Source of the DNA: Bacteroides sp. CAG:1060_57_27
GTDB lineage: Bacteria; Bacteroidota; Bacteroidia; Bacteroidales; UBA932
Length of the DNA: 45,403 nucleotides
Assembly: GCA_001915575.1 (NCBI GenBank)
Contig: MNQT01000017.1
Location: 1 to 45,403 of the forward strand
Direction of reading: 5' to 3'
In this document: piece by piece, positions 1 to 5,907 of the stretch
Layout: every line of letters begins with the position of its first letter
Numbering within the stretch: the first letter of the stretch is position 1
Made by a program: the position numbers and the translations under genes
Notes under the pieces: model-generated
Seen by the model: the letters and a program-made list of their open reading frames with translations, nothing else
Databases searched by the model: none
Told to the model about the DNA's origin: nothing

Positions 1-56
1 TCAGGCCGTTCCTGACCACTTTCGCAGACCCACAGAAAAAGCATTTTTTTAACCAT
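1..56 (-). pseudogene. 5' end of a zinc-ribbon transposase, cut by the window edge and apparently out of frame
   Basis: Reading leftward from an ATG at 56, the start is MVKK. After a run of seven A (T-run at 44-50 on the plus strand) the other frame continues as KKCFFCGSAKVVRNGL. This resembles the first half of the CxxC zinc ribbon followed by a VV-K/R-NG motif that opens many IS transposases (IS1, IS1595, ISL3 and relatives). As written, the ATG frame and the ribbon frame differ by one base, so the gene is either broken, frameshifted by slippage on the A-run, or the run is miscounted. The rest lies outside the window, so the IS family cannot be named. A -7 box for this strand lies at 74-81. 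Confidence 0.5.
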
Positions 57-73
57 ATCAGTGATAATCTTTG

Positions 74-81
74 CAAAGATA
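74..81 (-). promoter_or_regulatory. -7 promoter box of the edge transposase
   Basis: On the minus strand the box reads TATCTTTG, a match to the Bacteroidetes TAnnTTTG -7 element, about 17 bases before the ATG at 56. No TTTG is seen at the -33 spacing. Confidence 0.4.
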
Positions 82-139
82 TTAAAATCAGTGCTTTGCC
101 TGGATTTTATCCTACTTTTTGTCAACTAGGCCATCACTC

Positions 140-165
140 ATTAGATGAAACGCGTTTCATCTAAT
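140..165. repeat. 26-bp perfect palindrome
   Basis: The 13-base half ATTAGATGAAACG is followed at once by its exact reverse complement, with no spacer. The centre is ACGCGT. It lies in an AT-rich non-coding stretch between the edge transposase and the truncated DUF2971 gene. There is no T-tract after it that would suit a terminator. It could be an operator, a resolution site or a target for the neighbouring insertion sequence; the sequence alone does not decide. Confidence 0.75.
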
Positions 166-238
166 TTCTATATATTGCAGAATTTTAACAAGTTATAAAG
201 GTTTTACCAACCATTTTTGGCAATTATACCGAGATTTT

Positions 239-841
239 GTGCTTATAAAAAAAGGTGTAATAACTAGAGCGCTTCGAAAATTCAGACAAATTAGTTTGTC
301 AATAGATAAAGAAGAAAAGCCGGGGTTTGCGATATTGCCCATGTGGGGACATTATGCTCAAAAGGGAAAGGGAGTTTGTTTGGTATTTGATAAAAAGAAG
401 CTCATAAGCAAATTATTACCAGATGAATATGGAGAAGTTAGATATGATATACAGGTGGGCAATTCTTTAATAATGCCACGAATGGATACTGTAAGTAAGT
501 GTACCGAATATCTTGATAAAAATAGGCCAAAACTTTTTTTCATAAAAGATTCAGCATGGTCATATGAGCAGGAGTTCCGGATTGTCAAAAAGTATAGCTA
601 TCCTCGGGAAACATATCTGAAAATTGGAGAGTCATTGATGTCTGTAATAATATATGGGTATGAGGATCGCGATAAAGATTCCAAGATTCTGAGATCAGCC
701 AAAATAATGACCATAAAGAATATATTGGATAATAAAAAAATAATCTGTGAGTACGGATCGTTCTTATGCGAAAAGAATTTGCGCTGCCAAGGATGCGCAA
801 TATGGAGTAGTGCTGCTGATATGTTAAAAATCGCTGCCTGA
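239..841 (+). pseudogene. DUF2971 family protein, probably 5'-truncated
   Basis: The 200-residue product carries the DUF2971 hallmark LPMWGHYAQKGKGVCLVFD at about residues 33-51 and the usual basic middle region, ending in a Cys-rich tail (CEKNLRCQGC). DUF2971 proteins are typically longer and begin with a LYxY-type module of roughly 60-80 residues before this motif. That module is missing. There is no ATG; the only usable start is GTG at 239, and the frame stays open upstream to 149 with no family-like residues. The transposase and palindrome directly upstream suggest the gene lost its start in an insertion event. The biochemical role of DUF2971 is not established; members are often found in variable genomic islands. 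Confidence 0.6.
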
Positions 842-908
842 TTATAATTTGAGTGTAATTGCCATATGATTCTGTAGAGATACATATAAATTATAGTCTA
901 CTATTAAA

Positions 909-1307
909 ATGTTTACTAATACTTGGAATTTTATAATTAGCTGGTTCCGTGACAAGAGCGAACGAAGCAAATTGATAAGAAGCTTCAATGAGGCTGCGAG
1001 ATATTCATTCATTCAAGGTGTGGTTCCCACGCTTCTGAAGGCCAGCATATCAAGAGGAGAGAGACTATACAAGCATCAGTTTTCCGATTGGCTGAATTCC
1101 GGTTTCAGAATTCAAGCATTTAAGGGAAGGGAACTTTCTAGGAATGAGTTGGCCGGCATAGGTGCCGCAATAATTGCTGATAGTGTACTTGTTAGAAAAT
1201 TGGTGGTCTTAGGTTTTGACACGCTTGAAGTAGTAGGAGATGTCGGTTCATATGGCTGCAGGTGGCAGCTTAAGGATTATATGCAATTGTCAGAAGGTAG
1301 CTATTAG
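909..1307 (+). CDS. Unknown protein, first gene of the 909-2690 cassette
   Basis: The protein has 132 residues and I do not recognise a family. The N-terminus (FTNTWNFIISWF) is amphipathic and could associate with the membrane, then comes a helical region rich in Arg, Lys and Ser. The second half holds a GIGAAIIAD stretch near residue 85 and a compact end (LGFDTLEVVGDVGSYGCRWQL) that looks like a small beta unit. The start ATG is clear, and the stop is 3 bases before the next ATG, so it is probably co-translated with the J-like gene after it. Base composition is AT-rich, unlike the DNA from about 3500 onward. Confidence 0.6.
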   Translation: MFTNTWNFIISWFRDKSERSKLIRSFNEAARYSFIQGVVPTLLKASISRGERLYKHQFSDWLNSGFRIQAFKGRELSRNELAGIGAAIIADSVLVRKLVVLGFDTLEVVGDVGSYGCRWQLKDYMQLSEGSY

Positions 1308-1310
1308 GAT

Positions 1311-1718
1311 ATGGTAAATATGGTTTTAAGATTCTGCGAAATAGTCCCTGCCGTTCAAGGAACTGTAGAAACTGCAGGCATAAACTGGTGGATGTTGGTT
1401 GCCGCAGTGGAGTTTTTATTGATAATAGTCCTCCTGTTCGTTCGTAAGGACAAGAACAGTGATAGGAAAAAGATATACAAGGAGGAAGCATTGAAAGGTA
1501 CTGTCGACTTTAAGAATATCGTGGACAGTTCTTTTAATGCTGCTAAACTGTATGGCGAGATGATAAGGAAATGCCACCCGGACAGGTTTATAGGGGATGA
1601 GCGGAAGGTTGAAGTGGCAAATCGGCTCTCTGCGGAAATCTCGGACAATAAAAATAATATTAAACGCCTGGAGGAATTGAGAATAGAGGCAAGGGAAAAA
1701 TTAGAGATTGACATATAA
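1311..1718 (+). CDS. Membrane-anchored J-domain-like protein with an intact HPD
   Basis: The 135-residue protein has one predicted membrane helix at about residues 26-44, then a charged linker and a cytoplasmic tail. The tail contains GEMIRKCHPDRF, with HPD at 89-91. In J domains this is the loop between helices II and III that stimulates DnaK ATPase. A long charged helix follows (residues 97-131). The canonical helix I is not obvious, so this is a partial or divergent J domain. The same helix-loop-helix pattern occurs twice, with HPD degraded, in the protein at 2070-2690. It overlaps nothing, but the next ATG is one base after its stop. A role as a membrane-tethered co-chaperone is inference. 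Confidence 0.6.
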   Translation: MVNMVLRFCEIVPAVQGTVETAGINWWMLVAAVEFLLIIVLLFVRKDKNSDRKKIYKEEALKGTVDFKNIVDSSFNAAKLYGEMIRKCHPDRFIGDERKVEVANRLSAEISDNKNNIKRLEELRIEAREKLEIDI

Positions 1719-1719
1719 A

Positions 1720-1911
1720 ATGGAAATCATGGTTTATTTTATTATTTGGGTAGCAATGTGTATCCTCGTAGCTACTTTGGGCAGGAAGAGAAAAATAGGA
1801 TTTTGGTGGAGCCTTGCTTTTTGCCTCTTATGCTCGCCCTTTATAGGACTTGTCATAACTTTGTTCTCGAAAAGGTTAAGCCACGATATTAAATTCACTG
1901 ATGAAGGTTGA
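1720..1911 (+). CDS. Small two-helix membrane protein of the cassette
   Basis: This 63-residue product has two hydrophobic stretches (about residues 4-19 and 27-48) separated by a basic turn RKRK, so it is probably a helical hairpin in the inner membrane. The ATG at 1720 is preferred over a TTG at 1708, which would overlap the preceding gene. Its 3' end overlaps the start of the next small gene, suggesting coupled translation. I know no family for it. Confidence 0.55.
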   Translation: MEIMVYFIIWVAMCILVATLGRKRKIGFWWSLAFCLLCSPFIGLVITLFSKRLSHDIKFTDEG

Positions 1912-2083
1912 TATGAAAGTCTTGGGATATATTTTCATTGGCCTTGCGGTCTTGAATTTAATATTTTTGGATTTTGTAGGAGTTGGCATGTGTGGTGTCA
2001 CCGGGGCATATTTGTTATATAGGGCAGAAAAGAAAAAAGAGGAGTCGGACGACAAAAAGAAGTGGGAAAATGGAGAACGATGA
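1901..2083 (+). CDS. Small membrane protein with a charged tail, cassette gene 4
   Basis: The product has 60 residues: hydrophobic from about 7 to 40, then a strongly charged end (RAEKKKEESDDKKKW). The layout is one or two membrane helices plus a cytoplasmic tail. ATGs at 1901 and 1913 are both possible; the first overlaps the previous gene by 11 bases. The 3' end overlaps the next gene by 14 bases. Function is unknown. The tight overlaps on both sides are the main reason to accept it as real. Confidence 0.5.
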   Translation: MKVDMKVLGYIFIGLAVLNLIFLDFVGVGMCGVTGAYLLYRAEKKKEESDDKKKWENGER

Positions 2084-2690
2084 TAGATTGGATATCAATT
2101 GGATAGATATTGAGAATCCTTCTCGGGTATATGGAAATGTCACTAATAAAAATATTGGGGATAAAGAATGGCCTTCAAGCCATGAAGATGTATATGGATT
2201 AAAAACTGCCATATTAACAGCATGCAATCCAGCAAGGTTCATGGAACCGGATTATGATGTAAACAAGGTCAGTGCTGCTATAGAGATATATAAAAAGCTC
2301 AAGGAAGTGGCTCCTTATGATATGGAGACTCTGGGCATATTAAGAAAAGATGCTGAAAAGGCATTGAATATAAGGCTGGATACAAACGCATTTTATCATC
2401 ATCTGATAAAGATGTTTTCCCCTAAGAGATATGTAGTGAACTACCAAGAAGATTTGCTGACGAAAAGTCATGAAATCTGTTCTCGCCTAACTGAAAACAA
2501 GGATAGTATGCAAGGTATGGAGAATGTTCTTAAAGAAGTTGAGTTTTCTTCTATATTTAAAGGTATGAATGTATCAAATATAACAAGAATGGATACAGAT
2601 TCACGTAGTGGGTTAATAGCGTTTATTGTAGCAATGGCGCTTATTGCAACTGGCGGCATCATGATTTCCCTTGCCTATATTAACTATTAA
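2070..2690 (+). CDS. Tail-anchored protein with two degenerate J-like modules
   Basis: The 206-residue protein starts at MENDDR; the longer frame open from 1983 runs over the previous gene and is not used. Residues about 41-101 and 106-162 are two copies of one helical pattern. Each has a short helix, then xPxR(F/Y) (NPARF at 53-57, SPKRY at 117-121), then a long charged helix. Both align in spacing with the HPD module of the protein at 1311-1718, but the His and Asp of HPD are lost. A single C-terminal helix (about 181-203) suggests tail anchoring. The modules may be protein-binding without DnaK stimulation; that is inference. This is the last gene of the cassette. Confidence 0.6.
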   Translation: MENDDRLDINWIDIENPSRVYGNVTNKNIGDKEWPSSHEDVYGLKTAILTACNPARFMEPDYDVNKVSAAIEIYKKLKEVAPYDMETLGILRKDAEKALNIRLDTNAFYHHLIKMFSPKRYVVNYQEDLLTKSHEICSRLTENKDSMQGMENVLKEVEFSSIFKGMNVSNITRMDTDSRSGLIAFIVAMALIATGGIMISLAYINY

Positions 2691-2844
2691 CTATTGACGG
2701 TGTTTAATTTAATCATTTAGCCTCTTTTGGAAAGAAATGACAAGGGAACGATTCTCATAAAAAACAAATAGCTTCCAACCAGAGAGGTACCTGCCCAATA
2801 GTATACCATAGTATTCTCAAATTTATGAACTAATATATCATATC
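2691..2844. other. AT-rich spacer after the cassette
   Basis: About 150 bases with no convincing gene, hairpin terminator or TAnnTTTG box. Base composition shifts from AT-rich to GC-richer across and after this spacer, so it may mark the border of the accessory segment. Confidence 0.4.
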
Positions 2845-3411
2845 ATGGACATCAGAATTTTCCTTATTATCCTGATTTCCGCGGCTATGGTAGGCTCTTA
2901 CAGGGGCAATAGCCGCAGGAACAGCAACACTGATATTCTGGCTATGACAGTCCGGGATACAGCTGCGGAGGATTCCGTTCAGGTGGAAGATTCCACGGGG
3001 GCAGCGCAGTTTGGAACCAGGACATTGAATGAAATCAGGTTTGACGGCTGGACCGGGGAGGACTGGATAGACAATGACTATTATAGATGCATAAGGAAGA
3101 CTTTCGAAGACTACTTTGCCGGCAAGATAGAGAGGGAGGACTTTGACAAGTACAGGGATATAATCTCGGGAAAGTTTGTACTATGGGACTATAGTGTCTT
3201 CTTATTAGGCGGCCTCATTGTAAGGATTGTGTTCATAGACAATCCGACGCTGTTGTTTGAGACGTGGGTCTATGGTTTGGTAGATGAAGAAAAGGAAGAA
3301 GTGGTAGGCTATGAAATGCATGGCCTGACGCTACTTGACCAAAAGACCTCATTTACGACGGAGAGCTTGCTGGAACTTCTGGAAGAGCATCCTGAGTACA
3401 AGATGTACTGA
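2845..3411 (+). CDS. Secreted or membrane-anchored protein of unknown function
   Basis: The protein has 188 residues with a hydrophobic start (about residues 4-17) that fits a signal peptide or membrane anchor. A polar Ser/Thr/Asp-rich linker runs to about residue 60. The folded part that follows is rich in aromatic and acidic residues (DGWTGEDWIDNDYY, then ETWVYGLVDEEKEEVVGYEMHG). I do not recognise a family. Its composition is intermediate between the AT-rich left segment and the GC-rich rest. A run of 12 C directly follows the stop codon. Confidence 0.55.
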   Translation: MDIRIFLIILISAAMVGSYRGNSRRNSNTDILAMTVRDTAAEDSVQVEDSTGAAQFGTRTLNEIRFDGWTGEDWIDNDYYRCIRKTFEDYFAGKIEREDFDKYRDIISGKFVLWDYSVFLLGGLIVRIVFIDNPTLLFETWVYGLVDEEKEEVVGYEMHGLTLLDQKTSFTTESLLELLEEHPEYKMY

Positions 3412-3412
3412 T

Positions 3413-3424
3413 CCCCCCCCCCCC
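3413..3424. repeat. Homopolymer of 12 C
   Basis: A poly-C tract starts one base after the stop codon of the gene ending at 3411. It lies outside coding sequence, so a length change would not shift a reading frame. It could affect transcription downstream or be a sequencing artefact. Confidence 0.8.
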
Positions 3425-3483
3425 TTGAAAGCACACATCGGCGAAAGTCCGGCGCGGATTAGGCGCATTTCGGAAGAAAAGCG

Positions 3484-3491
3484 TATATTTG
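3484..3491 (+). promoter_or_regulatory. -7 box upstream of the calycin-like lipoprotein gene
   Basis: TATATTTG matches the Bacteroidetes -7 consensus and lies 26 bases before the ATG at 3518. No clear TTTG is present at the -33 position. Confidence 0.5.
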
Positions 3492-3517
3492 CCGTTCAAC
3501 TTTAATAGAAGGTTAAG

Positions 3518-4012
3518 ATGAAAAGAGTATTTTTAATGGTGGCGGCGGCCGCATCGGCCCTTGCCCTGACGGTCTCCTGCAACAAGAACAATCCGGTGAC
3601 CGATCCTATCAAGGAGAATGTGGTAGGTACCTATAGCGGACTTCTGAACGTGAAGATGAACGAAGCTCCTATCGTGACGGATCTCGAGAAGGATATCAGG
3701 ATCGACCTTTCGGATAATGTCGCCGATGCAGTCGACATTGTTGTCGAGGACCTTACGCTGGAGATTTTCGGAGGAGAGATGTCTCTCGGTACCATTTCCG
3801 TTGTGGACTGCCCTGTGACGGTTGAGGGTTCGACCTATTCTTTTGCCTCTACCGAGCCTCAGACCATAACCCTTCCCGAGAATCTCGGCAGCTGCACGGC
3901 TACGGCCGAGGGCTCCGTCACCGACGGCGTGATAGACGTCGAACTTACTATCACATGGAGTGTCTTTCCTATTTCCGTGACATTCCACGGTACCGTGGTC
4001 AGCGCAGAGTAG
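3518..4012 (+). CDS. Calycin-like beta-barrel lipoprotein
   Basis: The 164-residue protein begins with a lipoprotein signal (hydrophobic core, then LTVSC with Cys at about residue 21), so it should be anchored in a periplasm-facing or surface membrane leaflet. The mature part starts with VVGTYSGLLNVKM and continues as alternating beta strands without long helices. This matches the calycin-like / lipocalin-type barrel domain common in Bacteroidetes lipoproteins, often near outer-membrane uptake genes. No ligand can be inferred. It is monocistronic: its own -7 box lies upstream and a strong terminator downstream. Confidence 0.6.
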   Translation: MKRVFLMVAAAASALALTVSCNKNNPVTDPIKENVVGTYSGLLNVKMNEAPIVTDLEKDIRIDLSDNVADAVDIVVEDLTLEIFGGEMSLGTISVVDCPVTVEGSTYSFASTEPQTITLPENLGSCTATAEGSVTDGVIDVELTITWSVFPISVTFHGTVVSAE

Positions 4013-4038
4013 GTCTGCCTGACGCAGGATTGGTTTCG

Positions 4039-4073
4039 GGAGGCGGTCCATGGCGGGCCGCCTCCTTGCTTTT
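4039..4073 (+). terminator. Rho-independent terminator
   Basis: GGAGGCGG at 4039-4046 pairs with CCGCCTCC at 4058-4065. A T-rich tail follows. It closes the lipoprotein gene ending at 4012. Confidence 0.75.
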
Positions 4074-4139
4074 ACGGAAGATAAGCCTTACCTTTACCCG
4101 AAACCATCATATGTCACAAACCAGTAATCTTCCTCCGTT

Positions 4140-4364
4140 ATGAAATTCTCCGGACTGTCTTCGGGCAACAAGGCCCTGGTAATAGTGAACATCCTTATTT
4201 TCGCAGGCTACGGCCTGTTCACCATAGTCGACAGCATCGTAGGCATGAGCCGCGACGAGACGGGTGCCTTCCTCGGTATCCTGAAGATAGTCTTCGGAGT
4301 CCTGATGATCGGCGTCGGCGCGGCGAATGTATACCATATAATGAAACAGACCCGGAACGTCTGA
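4140..4364 (+). CDS. Small two-helix membrane protein
   Basis: This 74-residue protein has two membrane helices at about residues 12-31 and 43-65, with a short charged loop (MSRDETGA) between them. It resembles small uncharacterised inner-membrane proteins that are frequent in Bacteroidetes; I cannot name the family. It starts with ATG after a terminator-bearing gap and is followed by a minus-strand gene, so it stands alone. Confidence 0.5.
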   Translation: MKFSGLSSGNKALVIVNILIFAGYGLFTIVDSIVGMSRDETGAFLGILKIVFGVLMIGVGAANVYHIMKQTRNV

Positions 4365-4427
4365 AAGGGAGCTCGTCGGGGCAGGGCAGCCTGAGCCATG
4401 CCTGGAGGTGAACGGGGTGCCTGATGC

Positions 4428-5552
4428 CTATCGAATCGTCTTCAGCTCGTACTTCCTGCTGCCGAGGCCTATCTTTTCGGCGTGTTCGAGACAACTGCGG
4501 TACTCGGTGTTCGGGTTGGCGTTGTCGAAGTGGTCGTGCCTGTCGCAGAAGCCGGGGCGCGCCATTTCGTCGGCGAGCTGGCTGCCGGGCAGGGGAGTCT
4601 GTCTGAGGCATGCGTCCACGCAGGCCTGGTCGAGCGCGAGCGGGTCGAACGATGCGAACATGCCCACGTCGGGTAGTATGGGGGCGTCGTTGCCCGAATG
4701 GCAGTCGCATAGGGGTGAGACGTCGCATACTATCGATATATGGAAGCAGGGCCTTCCGTCCGTCACGGCCTTGGCATATTCGGCCATACGGCAGTTGAGC
4801 TCCTTCACTGCGGCGTCCTGGGCGAAGTCTATGGCGTCGAAGTTGCACGCTCCGATGCAGCGTCCGCAGCCGACGCAATTGTCATAGTCGACTGTCATCT
4901 TCTTCCTCTCCGCATCGAAGGAGAGTCCGTCATTCGCGCATTCGCGCATGCATCTGCGGCATCCCCGGCAGCGGCTTTCGTCGATAACCGGCTTGCCGTT
5001 GCTGTGCTGGTCCTTCTTTCCGGCTCTCGAGCCGCAGCCCATGCCTATGTTCTTCAGCGTGCCTCCGAACCCGGTCATCTCGTGCCCCTTGAAGTGCGTG
5101 AGCGAGATGAATATGTCGGCGTCCATTATCGCGCGTCCGATTTTCGCCTCCTTTATGTATTCGCCTCCCTCGACGGGAACGGCGATGTCGTCGGTGCCCT
5201 TGAGCCCGTCCGCTATTATCACTGGACAGCCGGCGCTGAGCGGGGTGAAGCCGTTCTCCCAGGCGCAGTAGAGATGCTCCAGGGCGTTCTTGCGGCTCCC
5301 CGGATACAGCGTGTTGCAGTCGGTGAGGAAGGGCTTGCCGCCGAGTTCGCGCACGACTTCGACGACGGCCCTCGCGTAGTTCGGGCGCAGGAACGACATG
5401 TTGCCCTTCTCGCCGAAGTGCATCTTGATCGCGACGAACTTGCCATCCATGTCTATCCGGCCGATTCCTGCGGCCTTTATCAGTGTCTTTAGCTTGTCGG
5501 CCGGGCCTATGTCGGGCTTGCAGCGGAAATCTGTAAAGTATACTTCGGACAT
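4428..5552 (-). CDS. DUF362 protein with two 4Fe-4S clusters
   Basis: The 374-residue protein has an N-terminal DUF362 domain (about residues 40-185, with KMHFGEKGNMSFLRP and SLTHFKGHEMTGFGG). Two ferredoxin motifs follow: CRGCRRCMREC at about 195-205 and CVGCGRCIGAC at about 224-234. It should bind two 4Fe-4S clusters and take part in electron transfer; the partner and substrate are unknown for this family. No signal peptide is seen, so it is likely cytoplasmic. It is a single gene with a -7 box at 5609-5616. A divergent phosphate operon lies on the other side of a long inverted repeat. Confidence 0.8.
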   Translation of the reverse strand: MSEVYFTDFRCKPDIGPADKLKTLIKAAGIGRIDMDGKFVAIKMHFGEKGNMSFLRPNYARAVVEVVRELGGKPFLTDCNTLYPGSRKNALEHLYCAWENGFTPLSAGCPVIIADGLKGTDDIAVPVEGGEYIKEAKIGRAIMDADIFISLTHFKGHEMTGFGGTLKNIGMGCGSRAGKKDQHSNGKPVIDESRCRGCRRCMRECANDGLSFDAERKKMTVDYDNCVGCGRCIGACNFDAIDFAQDAAVKELNCRMAEYAKAVTDGRPCFHISIVCDVSPLCDCHSGNDAPILPDVGMFASFDPLALDQACVDACLRQTPLPGSQLADEMARPGFCDRHDHFDNANPNTEYRSCLEHAEKIGLGSRKYELKTIR

Positions 5553-5608
5553 GGCTGGTTACGGGTTTTAAGGTATTGCGGTTCTTTTTTTATCTGGTTT
5601 TATATGTG

Positions 5609-5616
5609 CAAATATA
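5609..5616 (-). promoter_or_regulatory. -7 box of the DUF362 gene
   Basis: On the minus strand the box reads TATATTTG, about 57 bases before the ATG at 5552. The -33 element is not evident. Confidence 0.5.
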
Positions 5617-5656
5617 CTCAATAGATGTGATTTATGTACGTTCCGGATGTGAAATT

Positions 5657-5816
5657 ACGGCCTGCGGCAAGATTCAGTACCAATCCCTTGTTTTTGATGA
5701 GAAGCTCCGTGTATGCCTCTCGGGGAGCGTTTATCCCTGTTGAATAGCTCCCCGAGAGGCATACACGGAGCTTCCAGCCGGCAACAGGGGTAATCGGAAC
5801 CTTTGCCGCAGGCCGT
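5657..5816. repeat. 160-bp nested inverted repeat between divergent genes
   Basis: The core is two perfect 28-base arms, 5701-5728 and 5747-5774, around an 18-base loop. An outer pair of perfect 14-base arms (ACGGCCTGCGGCAA at 5657-5670 and its complement at 5803-5816) brackets it, with partly matching sequence between core and outer arms. The whole block can fold as one long imperfect stem. Genes on both sides point away from it, so it is not a terminator for either. The layout is like a miniature inverted-repeat element or a cis-regulatory hairpin. The intergenic gap is 355 bases and otherwise holds only promoter sequence. Confidence 0.85.
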
Positions 5817-5907
5817 CAATCGTACGATTTAACAATTTCTTAACATTTCTTAACCTGCCTGTAATATGATATAGCGACCTTTGCGCAAGAATTTTTTACC
5901 CTGAGTT

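Noticed and set aside
5657..5816. Invertible promoter flanked by inverted repeats
   Set aside because: The outer arms are short and the interior is itself nearly symmetric, so inversion would change little. A hairpin or miniature element fits better.
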